Assembly: GCA_018389105.1 (NCBI GenBank)
Contig: JACATO010002186.1
Coordinates: forward strand, 1,936,501 to 2,000,500
Direction: 5' to 3'
DNA from: Nautilus pompilius
Lineage: Eukaryota > Mollusca > Cephalopoda > Nautilida > Nautilidae
DNA: 64,000 bases
Shown here: positions 45,401 to 58,800 of the stretch, one piece after another
Layout: the number at the start of each line of letters is the position of its first letter
How positions within the stretch are numbered: the first letter of the stretch is position 1
Translations under genes and position numbers: made by a program
The notes under the pieces: model-generated
Databases searched by the model: none
Told to the model about the DNA's origin: nothing
What the model saw: only the letters and a program-made list of their open reading frames with translations

Positions 45401-45719
45401 CTACTCCCTTCACACTATCCTTCCTAGCTGAAAATAAAACCCTCAGCAACAACAGAGGACCCCTTCCTAGCCTCCCACACCACCCCTCCTAAATAAAATG
45501 ACCTTGGTGTCACAAACATACACCCCCCCTGTAATCCCCATGTCCATGAATACAAGCCCACCCCCAACCTAGCTTCACATCCCCTAAAAGCAAACAAGAC
45601 CCTAACCAAACACACCACCAACAAACAAAATCCACGATAAATGCAATCACCATGATAACAAATTCAAGAGATGCTTAACCCTTAAAACTACACGACGACC
45701 CCTTCAAGCACCCTATCAA

Positions 45720-46761
45720 AAATAATGAAACCAATGAATATGAAGAAGCCATTTCTCACTGGACTGTCAGGTGAATCAAGCACCTCCACATCTGCTTTCA
45801 AAACAAAACCTAACCCCTAGAAAATGGTCATCTCAATAAAAAAAAACCTTTTCCAGTTTTTGTAGTTTTTCTAAATTTCAAGGTGATGGTCCAGAGATGA
45901 GTGATACGCTAACCCTGACTGGAGGTTGCAGTTCGAATTAGCATTCCACAATCACATGGTTCCTCAGGCTGGGTAAGTTTCAGCATGCTGAGCTTGTGCG
46001 GTGGGTCGTTTTGTTCCAACTGAACGGTTAAAATAAAAATAGAACTTGCGAGATCCACCGTAAATTTGACACTTGGGCAAAGTGTAGTTCTGTGTCGAAT
46101 TCTAGATCATCTCCCACGCATGGGTGGTTGTTGGGGAAACCATAACGGGCACTAGTAGCAGAGAGAATTTCTCCAAACCACTCAGGTGTGGTGTATGATA
46201 TATGTGTGGAGCTATTGACATTCTACAAGTTTTCTCTCACACGCATGTGCAGCTCTGAAAAACTGTGGTAATTTCGTTAGATCTAGATGTCTCCATGGTG
46301 AATTACTGAAATGGAAATATATCTCTAATAAAGGTGCAGTAATCAGGTAAGAGTTTTGTAAACAATTTTTAGTGACAGTCAGATTGCTACCCCCGTCACT
46401 CTACACTTACTATTATCTTACTGTTGGGATTGTTATGGAAACAGTATAGATACTACCTGAGCAACTAAATCAATAATTCTGTACAGTATTGTGCTCTGGA
46501 ATAGAAACTTACAATTAGCAGTTAAATGCACAAATACACAAACAGATAAAATTTCACAATTTTTATAATAAAAAAAATGTCGTTAATTAATTCATTTTAG
46601 AAATAATTTGTCTACAAAATCTATTGATTATTGCCATGGAAATAGGTTTTGTTATTTGCTTTTCTAGACCAAGTTAAATGTACACAAAGGAGAAATAATA
46701 GCTGGAAAGAGCAGCAATCACATGAGATAGAAGGAAAAGCTTTCAGGTGAGAACTCTTGCC
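45720..46761. other. Intergenic, upstream of the PTCHD-like gene
   Basis: No gene recognised. It probably contains promoter and 5' UTR of the downstream gene. I see no clear TATA box at a defensible distance. Confidence 0.35.
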
Positions 46762-46889
46762 ATGGCAGTAAATGAGAACCAAACCCACTCGGTGGACCAA
46801 CTCAGAACTAACAGAAAGGGTAGACAGCCATCAATAAGCCAGAAAATTGGGACTGCTGTATCCAGTTTTATAGAAAGCATTTTTTACAG
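46762..46889 (+). CDS. PTCHD-like exon 1 (start codon)
   Basis: Encodes MAVNENQTHSVDQL to SQKIGTAVSSFIESIFY, ending with two bases of Arg at donor GTGAGT. It joins exon 2 to give the family hallmark FxYRLGxxIGxxP. The start has Kozak context GCCATGG. Confidence 0.82.
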
Positions 46890-49800
46890 GTGAGTGAATC
46901 TTTGAGCTGCCTGAATGGTTTTGAAGAATCTGTAGATAAACTTTTTTTTAGTAAAATATTAATTTTTTTTTACAAGAAGGGATATTAAGAAAGCGAGGTA
47001 TTATAATATCTGGATTTGATTGAAAGATGACAAAGGGTTTATTTAATAATTACTGCACACCACCTGAGAATGTGGTGATGCAGGTGCTTGTTAATGTCTT
47101 ATATCAAAAAAATTTTCTGTTTTCCTTCTGTGTATAGTGTATTATATCAGTAAAACACATGAGCCAAAAAGATTTTCTTAAAAGGATGGAGAAGTCGGTT
47201 CTTTTTTTGCCTTAGAAGATGGATCATTATTTTTTCATTTAAAGAGAAACACGTACCAATATGATCTGGTTGAACAGCAACATCATAACTTTTCAGCTAT
47301 AGTCATGATCCCTAGTATCTTTAATGGTAGATGGCTGGAAGAATTTGTGATGGTCAGATCTTTAAAATCCTTACATATTATGATAGTCTGTCAGATCTAC
47401 CCTCAAAATATGTAAACTTGGTAAATCTAATGTTTCTGTACCTTATAAATCAATGTGGAAGGCTCATGGGACTATCTTACATCATGGGTGGTGTTCCGAG
47501 AATGTCAATCCATGGATCAGGGATGGCAATTGATAATATAAATACAAAGCAAATAAGTAAGTAAATAGATAATGTTATTAAGGGAAAGAAAATAGATTAG
47601 TATCATTTTCTCTGTAACTTTCAAAAACTAAATTATAAATCAAAGAAAAGTAATATTAGTTCAAAAGTAAATATAATAAAAATGCCAAGAAGCAGAAACA
47701 GTGGTAACAAAATGAAAATGCAAACAAACATTTGTTTACCTGTAAATGAAGATAGCTTCCTGTTTAGACTAAATCTGCGGTACATCAGGAAAAACGCTTA
47801 TTTGACCAAGTTTCTCCTTCAGAGCTTCAGTAATACATTGGAAAAAACAACCCCGTGTATTTACAGAAGTTTTCCTTTGTCTGGATGTGAGGACTTTACC
47901 TGGTTGCAGACTTTAAATTGATGCCAGCCTTTGTGCCGACTTGAAATCCAAAATTATGGAATCATCATCCTTTCTCTACTTTTAAAAAAGGGTTCTCTCT
48001 CCTCCTCCTCACCCTGATTCCTCACCAAATGTCTGCGTTACGTGTTAAGTGCTCTGAAAGCTTGATTTAAAAAATATTTCGTTGGAAACGAATAGTTTTA
48101 TCCAGGTATTTTTGTAGTTTTTCAGGTGTGTATTTTGTCAGGGCTACTTGTGTTTCAGTTTTTTTTTTTTAGCTAAAATTAAAATTTTCACACTAAGTTT
48201 GATGCAAATTATCCTATGTGCTTTTATCTATTTTCACTTTTATTAACTCTTCATAATGTTGAATCATTTCTTTTCTAAAAATTATCTTAGTTTTTACTTC
48301 ATTTATTCTATTAGGAACAGTGACAGTAGATTTTCTACCTACATTATTTTGAGGTTAGATTTCATCCTGAACTTCTTATCTAATAGGCTTTTGGAAAATT
48401 TGATCTGCCTGTAAATCTTTAGTCTTTATTATACTTTCAGCAGGCACAGTCGGAAGTTCTAAGCATTTTTATTAGCAAAATTGCCCATCAAACCTAATTT
48501 TGCTTTCCATATATAAAAATTAATTGGAGGTGAACCAAAAGAATCAAAATAATAAAAATTCTCATCAATTTCTCACCAACATGTCCAGTGTGTGCTGTGA
48601 TTTTTAACTGAGACTAAATTTCTACTTTAAGTTTTTTCAGGAAGAGTATCTCACATAAAAAACTTCTTGAAAATGTTTTAATTTTTTATATGAAAGTTTG
48701 TTAGAGGTCTTTTCATCTAATAACTAACAGATAGCTGATAGAATGGGGCTTAGGTCAGGTGTTAACCCTTTATCAACAAGTCGACTTCTCATTTATCCAC
48801 ATCTGTAAACACCAGCGAGTAAACAACTATTCTGTTTTCTCTATTTTCAGCTGTAATATCAACTATTCCACATATATAATCTTTACCCCTTTTAGATATA
48901 AACCACTAACACGGTAAAAGTACAAACCTATACCTGCAGTTTTTTATCTATTAGCTAAGCTAACCCTCTAAAACTTGTAACTATCACACCTAGAGATGGT
49001 TAAGATAGTTTTTCCAGTATTCAGTAGAGTTGACAAAATAGCTGCTTCATGAAATCCACCAACTTTTAAACCTCTAGCAATGTTTAGTATATCTTCAGCA
49101 AAATTTCCATTAAATCTATACAACTATTTTGGTTGGAATGATGTCATAACTCTACAACTTTTAGAAGATGTTCAGCTTGATTAATACCATTAGCAGAAAA
49201 CAGTTTAGGAAGTATATTCCCTAAAACAGATTTGATAAGAAGAGGTAAAAACCCTCCTTCCTTTCTGTTGTGCTTAATTTGTGACAGGCTAAGTTTTCAA
49301 TCAAGACAGTTTCCCTTTTCAACTATCCTTTTGTTTTCTCATAATAAGAACAGGAAAATCACCGTGTAATTGATCTTTATTCTTGACTGATAAAGTATTT
49401 AAAATCATAAAGATTGATACCACTGTTCCTTGGACATAGATATTAGAAGCATTAAATGGAGAAGGAATATTAAAAACATTTTTAGCTGGAATTACAAAAC
49501 ACAAAAATGTATCCCCAAAGGTATTACTGGATTAATGAAAACTGAAATGTCCATAAGGTAAATTTGATATTTTATCATCCAGCCGATACAACTTGTTGTC
49601 AGCAAGAAATAATCAAACTTTAGTGATATTAATTGTATTTGTTTTTGTTTTTCTAATCTGATTAAGTCAATACTTTATATAATGCATGATCTAGTAGTTT
49701 TAATTCTTTTTTTAATTACAAGTTTATAAATTCCTTTATAAATCTTTTTTATTTGAGATTTATTGGTTACATTTGAGATCTAAATCCACAAATGTGTGTG

Positions 49801-52800
49801 TGTTTTGTGTGGCTGTATTTAAAAATAGTGGCGTTTGATTATTTATGTATTTTGATTTCATAACCTAAGGTGAAAATCATATATTAAATATTTTGAATGA
49901 TCTGGGACAGACATTCCTAAGTAAAGAGGCCTGTAGGTTTTTGTTAATATTCTGAGTGTAGCATTGGATAGTTTTATTAACAGCTGGTTTTCTAAAGTGT
50001 CTCTGGGGTTGTGCAAACTTTTCTACTATTGTTTGTTTTACCATAAACAGATTTATTAAAAGTAGTGTTTTCTTCTCTATTTTTTTTACTAAGCCGCTCT
50101 GGTGTTTGGGATTTTGTAAGTCTTTGGGGCTGTTTCACTTAATATACCATCCATGCCTGTTGGTGAATCCAGGTTTTATGTTTGTAATAGTCATGGGGTG
50201 CTGCCGACCTAGGTCTGAGATCTGATGCTCCTTTCCACACCTTTTACATCTATGTCACACATTTTGAGAGTTTCTATAGCATCTTTAAACATCATAGACG
50301 TGCTGAATCTAATGACTCCTGTGTGATACCATAAAGATTCTATCCCCCTGATTCTTGTTCTGTTGAGAGATCTGATTTTATTATTAGTTTCCATGTCGGT
50401 TTTTATTAAAAATTTTAAAAAAAAATTGAGGTTCAAAATAAAATTTTTAATCTGTGGCTTAAATTCTTCAAATAAATCGTTAAAAATTTTTTTTGTATTT
50501 TTTTTTTTTTATTATTCTCCAAGTCTTTTGGGTTGTTCAGGGTATTCTAAAAAATATACTTAAAAGGTAAAGATTTAGTATTTTTGTAAAATTCTTTTCT
50601 TCTAAGAATCTCTCATAGTCCTCAAGTCTAAATACAACTATTTGTTCCATCAAATTCTTTGCTATTTTTAAGTTTTACTTTCCTGGAATAATTAATATGC
50701 TAGTTAATTTTAGTTGCAAAATCCTTTGGCGAATTTCTCCCAAAAATTGAAGTCAATATTTTCTTTTAATTATGTAAAATCTTATTTAATACCTTTATCT
50801 TTTAAACAGCTGGTGGCTGGGAATGGCTGAGGTGGGGTTAAAATAAGAGAGAGAGAGTTAATTTGAAAGGAACAAATGTGTATAGATCCTTTAAATTTCA
50901 CAATAAAAAAGTGGGTTTAATTTTCTGTTTATAACAGTCATAAAGCACTTCACTGATTAATGTATATAGAGTACAACACATATTTGCATTTAACCGTGAC
51001 ATTTTAGGTCAAACCTCTGGCTTTTTGTAAAGCTTCTTTGTACTGTTGATATATATAACTGATTTAGTTTTGACCTGCTTTAGTGCCAATGCGTTCAAAT
51101 AGTCTGTAAGTGCATATGAACTAAGCTGGGGAAGTGGGTGCTAGTGCTCGTACACCCTGCACCGTGGTGGAAATGCATGTGAAGCCCGATCTCTGCTCCT
51201 CCCAGCCCTCAGACTAGAGCCTAATGTCGTTGATTACTGGAAAGTGTGGAAGCAGTTGTGGTCCAATACTTGGTTGTGTCTGGATCACAAGGAAAATGTG
51301 ACTGTCTACTTTTATACTGCATTGGAAGGGAGGCGCTACACAGCCATGACGTGGTATTGCAGCTTGAAAATAAAGATGATCCCAACCACATTATTGAAAA
51401 TGTTTGTTGACCATTTTGTTGGTAAAAACTAAGGTGTCTTTTGAATGATTTAGGTTAATTCAAAAAGATCAGGAGAGTAGGAAGATGGTTGACCAGTATG
51501 ATGTTGCTTGGAGAAATCTCAAGAAATTCCGTGTAATTTGATTGCATACAGAAAATACATTGATAGACAGAATCACCAGAGGTGTAATTAACTAAAAGGT
51601 TTGTGAAAAGCGTGTCTCTCAAAGTGATTTGGGCCTGCAAAACAAATATCAACACCTGTTGAGGAATGTAAATTGTACGACAAAACACATCAGAACATCA
51701 ATGCTGTCAGGCTACTTACTAATGATTGATGAGAAAATACAACAAATCCATAAAAGAACTGAAGAAGACCTTACACTAAAACAACTGAAAGCTGTTAGTC
51801 AATGTGGCTGGCCAGAAGAAAAGAAAAAAGAGCCATAACTAGTGATACCACAGTGAAAGACTCACAATACCTCAAGGCACAAGATCTGAGATAAAGAAGG
51901 ACAGTTCTGTAGAGCATGCATACAGATGAGTCAATCTATTGGTCAGGGATGAACAATAAAACCAAAGCATGGATTATTATGTGAAACCTGCTAAAAGTAC
52001 AAAATCTCAAAGCCAAAAAAAAAGAAAAAAAAAGAATTTTAATAAGTTATGATGTACCAAGCAGACTATGTCAGAAAGTGGGTGTGGACTTGATGGTACT
52101 TAAAGGACAAGACTACCTGATTACTACTGACACAACTTCTGGAAATTCAACTATTTGTCCAGTAAATCAATGAAGACAGGCATACACAACCTTAAGACCC
52201 GCTCCTCATGTCATGATATTCTGGACATTTTTTAATCTGAGAAATTTTAAAATGATTTTCCTCATATAACAATAGCTTACCTGCACATTCTAGTATGGAA
52301 TCTGAGGCTAATGGCTACTTGTCATTCTTGGATACTTTATGCAAACCTACATTTGCTAGCCTTCTAACTAAATGATCTTTGTTTCTTTTCTTTTCAAGAA
52401 TAACTTGGTATTTATTCCTCTTAATCATTCTTCTTGTTCTTGCAAAGAAATTATTTTTAATGAAATGAAAAATTATGCAATTTATTTCTATCAGGAATCT
52501 AAAAGCACATTTGATTTTTATCAGCCAAAATCCAGTGAGTCTGAAGACTTGGTGTGAATTCAATAACAGTTTGGATTTTTATGGGAATAACAGAATGTAA
52601 AGGAAAATCTTATAATGGCCGATTCCTCACAGAATCCAATTTTGATCAAAAGCTTCACCTAACATCAAAATTAAAAAAAAAATTGTTTCAGTTATACTTA
52701 CCTGATCAACAGGTAAATATTAATAATTGTTTATGTGTATATAAATATCTCTCCATCTTAGAATCTGCCTAACGAGTGCACCCATCCATTTGTTACATTG

Positions 52801-55800
52801 ACCTCCAAAATACTTTAACAGTCAGAACATACAAGAACACAAGCCAGTGTTTTTCATGTTTTTATACTAAAGTTAATTTACATGTTTTTTCTGGAACTCA
52901 TTTGCATATTTATTTGAAAAACATCATGTTACTTGAATAGTAGTTTGTGTTGTACATTTGGTGGATAAAACTAACCATTTTGGGAATATTTTTGTTGCTT
53001 AAATTTTGAAAACTAGTGTACATTAAAGTCATGAGGCTTTTTTTAGTATGATATTGTGCATCAGAATGGAGATAGCCTCTCTAGATTGGAGACAACACTG
53101 GGTGAGGGAGCATAGGGCCGTGGTTATTCTTTAGAGAGTGCTGCCTGTTCTGTGCCATGAAGGCTCCAACTAGAACTCTTTAGACATGACCAATTGGTAA
53201 AGAAAAGTGGAGAACATCAAACTGAGCTGATCCAACCAGGAATCTGGAGTTGAACTTATGCCTTCAGTAGACTAACCACTGGCTGTCCTGTTTGAGTATG
53301 ATCTTGTAGAAGACTGCAGCTTGTATACTTACCACATACAGATGGACAAACAAACAAATTGATAATGATAAAAGGAGTAACTAACAATTAGTCTTTTTTG
53401 GGTATATGTTTTAAAAGATAAGATAAACTATTTAACTGAGGCAGCCATATTGTTATATGAATGCTTACTTACAAAGAATTGAATGTAAGCAGTTTTTTTA
53501 CTGCTCTTTGATATTGTTTTATTTTTCAGTTGGTTCCAAGATTTTTTTTTGAGTGATGGACCATACATCTACACTAACCTCAACCATTCATAGGTGAATT
53601 ACTGTGCAGATGTGAATGAATTTCTTTGTTTCAGACGTCACTATTTACAATTTGGCTTTTAAAATAAATGTTAAAATATGCTTGTTATTCATTGGAAAAG
53701 GTGGCAAGATTATGTATTACCTCAATAAAAGGGCTGCTATAAGGGCTTGAGAGAAAAGAAAATCTAATATTGTTTCCTCTTTTGAAGTTTGCATAATTAA
53801 ACTATTTATTTTTTTGGTGAATGTTTACAGGCTGGGAGTAATAATTGGAACCTACCCAAAACTCTCTGTGCTTTTCTCTATCATTGGTGTCGGCTTGTTT
53901 TCTATTGGGATGTTGAGCTTCCATCAGGAGACTGATGGCACCAAGCTGTGGGTGTCCAAGGATGCTGAAATACTGACTGAAACTAAATGGGTGATGAAAA
54001 ATTACCCTTCGAACACCAGATCGGCTAACATGATTGTTGCTGAAGATAACATCCTAGCCCCGAGCTCTTTACAGAAGGTAGGACTTTTGTGTCAGACATC
54101 TCTGTAGTCACACACACACACACACACACATGCAAGTGTGCACTGGTTTAAACTTGTGACTATGAATATGAATATTTGCAGATGCCAGTGAAGCACTAAA
54201 TGCTAAACATTGACTTGCACAGAGATTGGAACTGCACAATAAAATTAACTGGAAAATAATGAATAATTAGTTAAGTGCTTTCTTCCTGATGAAGAATCTA
54301 AAGGAAATCCATTGCAGAGAATATTTTGCATGACTTAGAACAGGCTTTACAAAAGTTGTGTGGATCACCTCGACACAAATTTGATTCTTACTGTTATTTA
54401 CTTGCTTAATTCATTTTTGGATTGTTTTCATTCAGCAACTCTGCCTGCTTCTAATCAAAGCATTATGTAGTTTATTTTTTGTCGTCATACACCAATCTCT
54501 CATCCCTGGTTAAGGAGCATAGTGCCACAATTATCCACTAGAGAGTGATGTCTATCCTGCACCACGAGGAACTCTGGCACTTCTGACTTCAGCAGGAAAA
54601 TCCATACTAGTAATCCTTATTTTTAGATGTGGGAGGACATGCACAAGAAGAGTGTGAAGACACTATTCCACAAAGGTTGGGGCCTTTAGCTTTGGCAGTC
54701 CAGTAAGTTAACCACTGGACCGCCAACCAGCTGACTCAAATTTGTTGTGCGCGTGAAAAAAGAAAAAAAAAAAAGTATTATAATTTTGTCAACTGGTTTA
54801 GCTTTGGTTGCTGTTGGTTTCTACCTGAAGTGTTGCTGCTTTGCTGACGCTATTTTTTTTTTTAGGTACTGCACTGGCGCCTTGAAACAAGTTTTTATAG
54901 AAAAAAACTTGCTGGAAAATATTAGGTGGAGGAATTTTTGTTTGTTTGTTTGTTTTTCTGATTTGAAAAATAATAATATTCATTGAGAAACAAAAGTGTT
55001 CAATAAAATTAAGCAAATTAAAGGAGGAGGAAAAAAATACACTTGAGCACCATTATTTTCCTGAAACATTTAATAAATCTGATTGGCTAAGTCACCTGTA
55101 TTACTGAGATAAACCACCATTTTGTTTTTACTAAAGAAGTAGTTTCAATGTTCTTCGTCTGCAGTGGTTTTATATTCCATGAAGCAGTTCAAATTAAACA
55201 GCTGAAGGTGTCTATTTACAGTTGCTGTTAGCCTACCAGAAGACTTTTAACTTAACATCATCAGAAGACTACAATCTGACCTACGTTTGTCAGAAGTAAG
55301 TACGTAGCTATAATTGTGCCTGCAGCATTGGCTGGAGAAAAACCGATCTCACCTAACAACCATTTATACTGCAAGTGCAACTTTTTTAGTGGACTAAATT
55401 TGTTTGAACATGTAGAGGAGACTTGGGCAGGGGGTGTGGGTGGTAGTTGTTGTTGGGGTAAGTTGTCATAGCATCAGTACTTCATAATTAAATGTATAAA
55501 TGAGCTGTAATATCATATGCTTTGACTCTCAATCTCAAAATGTGACTTTGGCTATAGCTCATTTATCTGTATATTTAATTAAGAATTACTGATGCTGTAG
55601 CAACTTACCCCAGTAACAACTAGCATCAGTGGTTTTTTCCTACTTGAGAAAAATCAGTTAATAATCACATTTCTGAAGATATGCATTTTTGTACACAAAA
55701 AAACAAACAACCTGATTGCTTTAATTATAATTAAATTCATCTTTATACTCTCTTCAAGAAAGTCATGTTGTGCACGAAAGTAAGATAGGTATTTCTGTAA

Positions 55801-58800
55801 AAAATCAAAAAAATCTGAGTACCTATGTTTGGTGACATGCTGGCAAGGCAATAATGTGTCCTTGTTGTAAAAGAGGTACCATCTTTACTCTAATAGTGAG
55901 CATGTCTACCAGGTACTGCTGACAAATTAGCTATGCAATGTGGTTGCATGCCATGTAAAAGTCTAGTGATTATCATGTAACAATTTCTATGCTCTCTCTC
56001 ACCAGAATATCTTCAAAAGTATCTTGGCAAGTGACTAGAGACAGCCCCAGATTAAGTGCAAGTTGGCAAGAGATAGTTCTGGCCAGTCATTTGATCAGCT
56101 GGAAGTAGGCATTGGCTACTTGTGCTCTGTGGGAGTCATGCATTATCATTTATCAAGATGAAATGCAACCAGTTGGTGTCAGAACAAAAAAGCCTAATAA
56201 CAGAAGACAAGATCTCACTTTAATAATGAACACCTGTCATTGTTCCATTCTCAGTGCTTCACAGTTCTGTACATACTTATTTCCTCAAATAGTAACTTTC
56301 TGCCAAACCTGTCTTTTTCACCAACCATCAAGTCAGCATCATGTTCTCCAAGTTGTCTCTATACCCAAGCCATCCAGAACAAATCTGGATACCAGTGACA
56401 GGGTGACGAGTTCTCAGAATGGAGAAACTGCAGGGTCTGTTTCTTATAGTCTCTGGCCTAATTTAAACATCAATTACATGCTTGTACTGTCTGCTCCACC
56501 TGACTGCATCCACAAAGTGATTTCACTACCTGGACAGGATGCCAACAAATTAGTCCTGTTTCCATACAGTGTTAATAGCCAGGTAACTTCTCAATCAGGG
56601 TATTATATTGATAAACTTCCTGAATTATCACGGAGCAGCATACCTTTTCCTGTTACTGCATGTGTGTGTTTTTTTCATTAACAATAAAATTAATTTACTT
56701 ATTGTTTGAACAATCTGATATAAAAAGAAAGCTTAACAAGTTAATGAGATAATACAGATAAAACAAAAAAAATCTACTGGAATGATTAAGTACAATTAGT
56801 TAGAATTGTGTATAATTTTAGAAATTGAAATTTTATAGGGTTTTTTTTTTATTTTAACCCTTTGATGAGTGTGCTTGAATGTTTACATGGGACGGGTAGT
56901 GATCTTGACAGTAATCCTAACAATATACATTTCCTGAAGGTGCACTCATCAAAAGGTTAATACAAAGTGTTTAATTATTACTTATTAAGATTCTTTTATT
57001 TATAGAATTAAAGGCAAGTGTATGATCCAGTCTATATTGGAGTTGTGGCTTTATGATGAAAATGTTATCAACAATCTCACCCAGAATAAAATTATGCAGA
57101 CGATAAACAGTGTAACTGTAAGGTAACAGTGTTAAAGCTTGTTAATTAATACAGCAAATGTGATTGGTCAGAATATGGGTGACAGCATAACATGAAAGGA
57201 ATTTTAATGTGTTTCATTGACCAAAAATGTGACTATGCAGTGTTTTTATTAATTTCCATTTTTGATGTCTGAGATGCATGTACTTTCTCTGACTGTATCA
57301 ATGGGCTGGTGATGACTCTGCCAACTTCTCTTCTGTGCTTCTAATAAAACTGAAAATAAAGAAGAAGAGCTTGAAATGATAAAACAGTCCTTAATAATGT
57401 ATCCGCTTGGTCTTGCAATTGCTGTTGTAGTAAAAGTAGGAAAACGGAAATACCTGATTACAGTAAATTCTTTATTGTTAGTTTTTAAAATTCATATTGC
57501 CTCTCTCTCTCTCAAAAAATTTGAATGTGAAAACCAAAACAAAAAACAAATTGTTCTGTATGAGAGCAGTAAACGTGACATTCATTCTTTAACATCACTC
57601 ACAGGTTTTCATTTATAGTGTGAATTTTTATGCAGTAGAGTAGGTCTGGAAATGAAAGAGATGATCTAAACATCCTGGCTTACAAACAGCAAAGTTTCAA
57701 TTGTTTTCTTTTGTACATGTATTTTCACAGTCCAGTGACTTTTAAAAAAATTGATGTCACAACATTACTTGGAGGCATCAAACACAATGATTCCAAACAC
57801 ATAATTTCTGCAAGAGCGGCAACCATTATTTGGATAATTCAGGGTGGAAAACAGGTAAGATGCTGGGTTTTTCTCCTACCATTAGTAACTGCCTCGTTGT
57901 AGTTGGCAGTGTTTTTTTTCCTAATGAAGGAAAAGCATTTTGTCTGCTGATATCTTCCTTATGCCATCAATTAAACCAGCAGCATTTAAATCGTGTGGTT
58001 ACTGAGGACCATTTGTAAGCCCGGGGTTCTGGCCATCAATGGAAAATTGAAGTTGAGGAATGTTTAACTAGATGTAAAGGGGCATTGAATTGTTTTAGAT
58101 ATGCAGTGTATATAAATAAATCTGTGTCTCTTATCACTCCTTGAAAAAAATAGTAACATGCTCTTAAATGTTCAGAACTAGGAGAATATTGCTGCTAGAT
58201 AAAATTATTAAAGTTTAGCCCGGTTTTTTTCTGAGTCCCTTTAAAGAACAACATCTAAACAACCAACAAACAAACATCTTTTCATGATATTTAGTATCTG
58301 TAATGTCATCTATATACAAGGTCTGTCAAAAAGGTATCTGACCCTAGGCTTGGAAAAAAAATTACGTAATTGGAGGGGTTCAATTGCTAATCCCCTTCGA
58401 AGTAGGCCCCTTGTGCCTCCACACACTTAGCCTGCTGATCCTTCCAATGTTCAAAGCACGTCTGGAATGCTTCTTCCGGAATGGCTCTCAGCTCCGCAGT
58501 CACATTCCGCATGATGTCCTCTCAGCTCTCAAAGTGGGAGCCTTTCAGTGGCATCTTCATTTTTGGGAACAACCAGAAATCAGAAGGAGCCATGTCTGGA
58601 GAGTAGGGAGCCTGACGAATGAGCGAAATGCCTTTCTTTGTCAAGAAACCTTGGATCAGCTGCCGACGAATGAGCCAGGGCATTGTCATGATGCAGCTGT
58701 CAGTTTTGTGAGGCCCACAGATCCAATCTGCATCACAAAGACGTAGGAGGACTTCCTGATAGTACTCCTTTGTAACTGTTTGTCCTTCTGGTGCGTATTC

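Larger units (their letters stand above)
44100..45700 (-). pseudogene. Nuclear copy of mitochondrial DNA (NUMT): nad4, tRNA-Met, 12S rRNA
   Basis: The block is C-rich on + and G/T-rich on the minus strand, sharply different from its flanks. Read on the minus strand, it gives nad4, a tRNA region and 12S rRNA in that order. nad4 carries stops that are stops in the mitochondrial code as well, so this is a dead nuclear insertion and not organelle DNA. The edges are uncertain: 44100 is where 12S similarity fades, and 45700 is where base composition returns to normal. A tRNA-Met next to rrnS is a known molluscan neighbourhood. Confidence 0.85.
47950..50800 (-). mobile_element. Decayed Polinton/Maverick-like (adintovirus-related) element
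   Basis: The minus strand is a chain of short, protein-like frames interrupted by stops and shifts. The clearest is an adenain-type cysteine protease trace at about 48520-48630, with the His-Trp of the active site (48585-48590) and a Y-F-D-S-F-G block (about 48537-48557) at the expected spacing. Upstream on the same strand are a Gly/Leu-rich hydrophobic segment (about 49190-49260) as in minor capsid proteins, and open stretches at 49319-49504 and 50209-50436 that I cannot name. No terminal repeats were found. Family assignment rests mainly on the protease motif. Located in intron 1 of the PTCHD-like gene. Confidence 0.5.

Noticed and set aside
45424..45624. 66-codon minus-strand frame as a nuclear gene
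   Set aside because: It lies in the G-rich strand of the mitochondrial insertion upstream of readable nad4, and reflects that composition.
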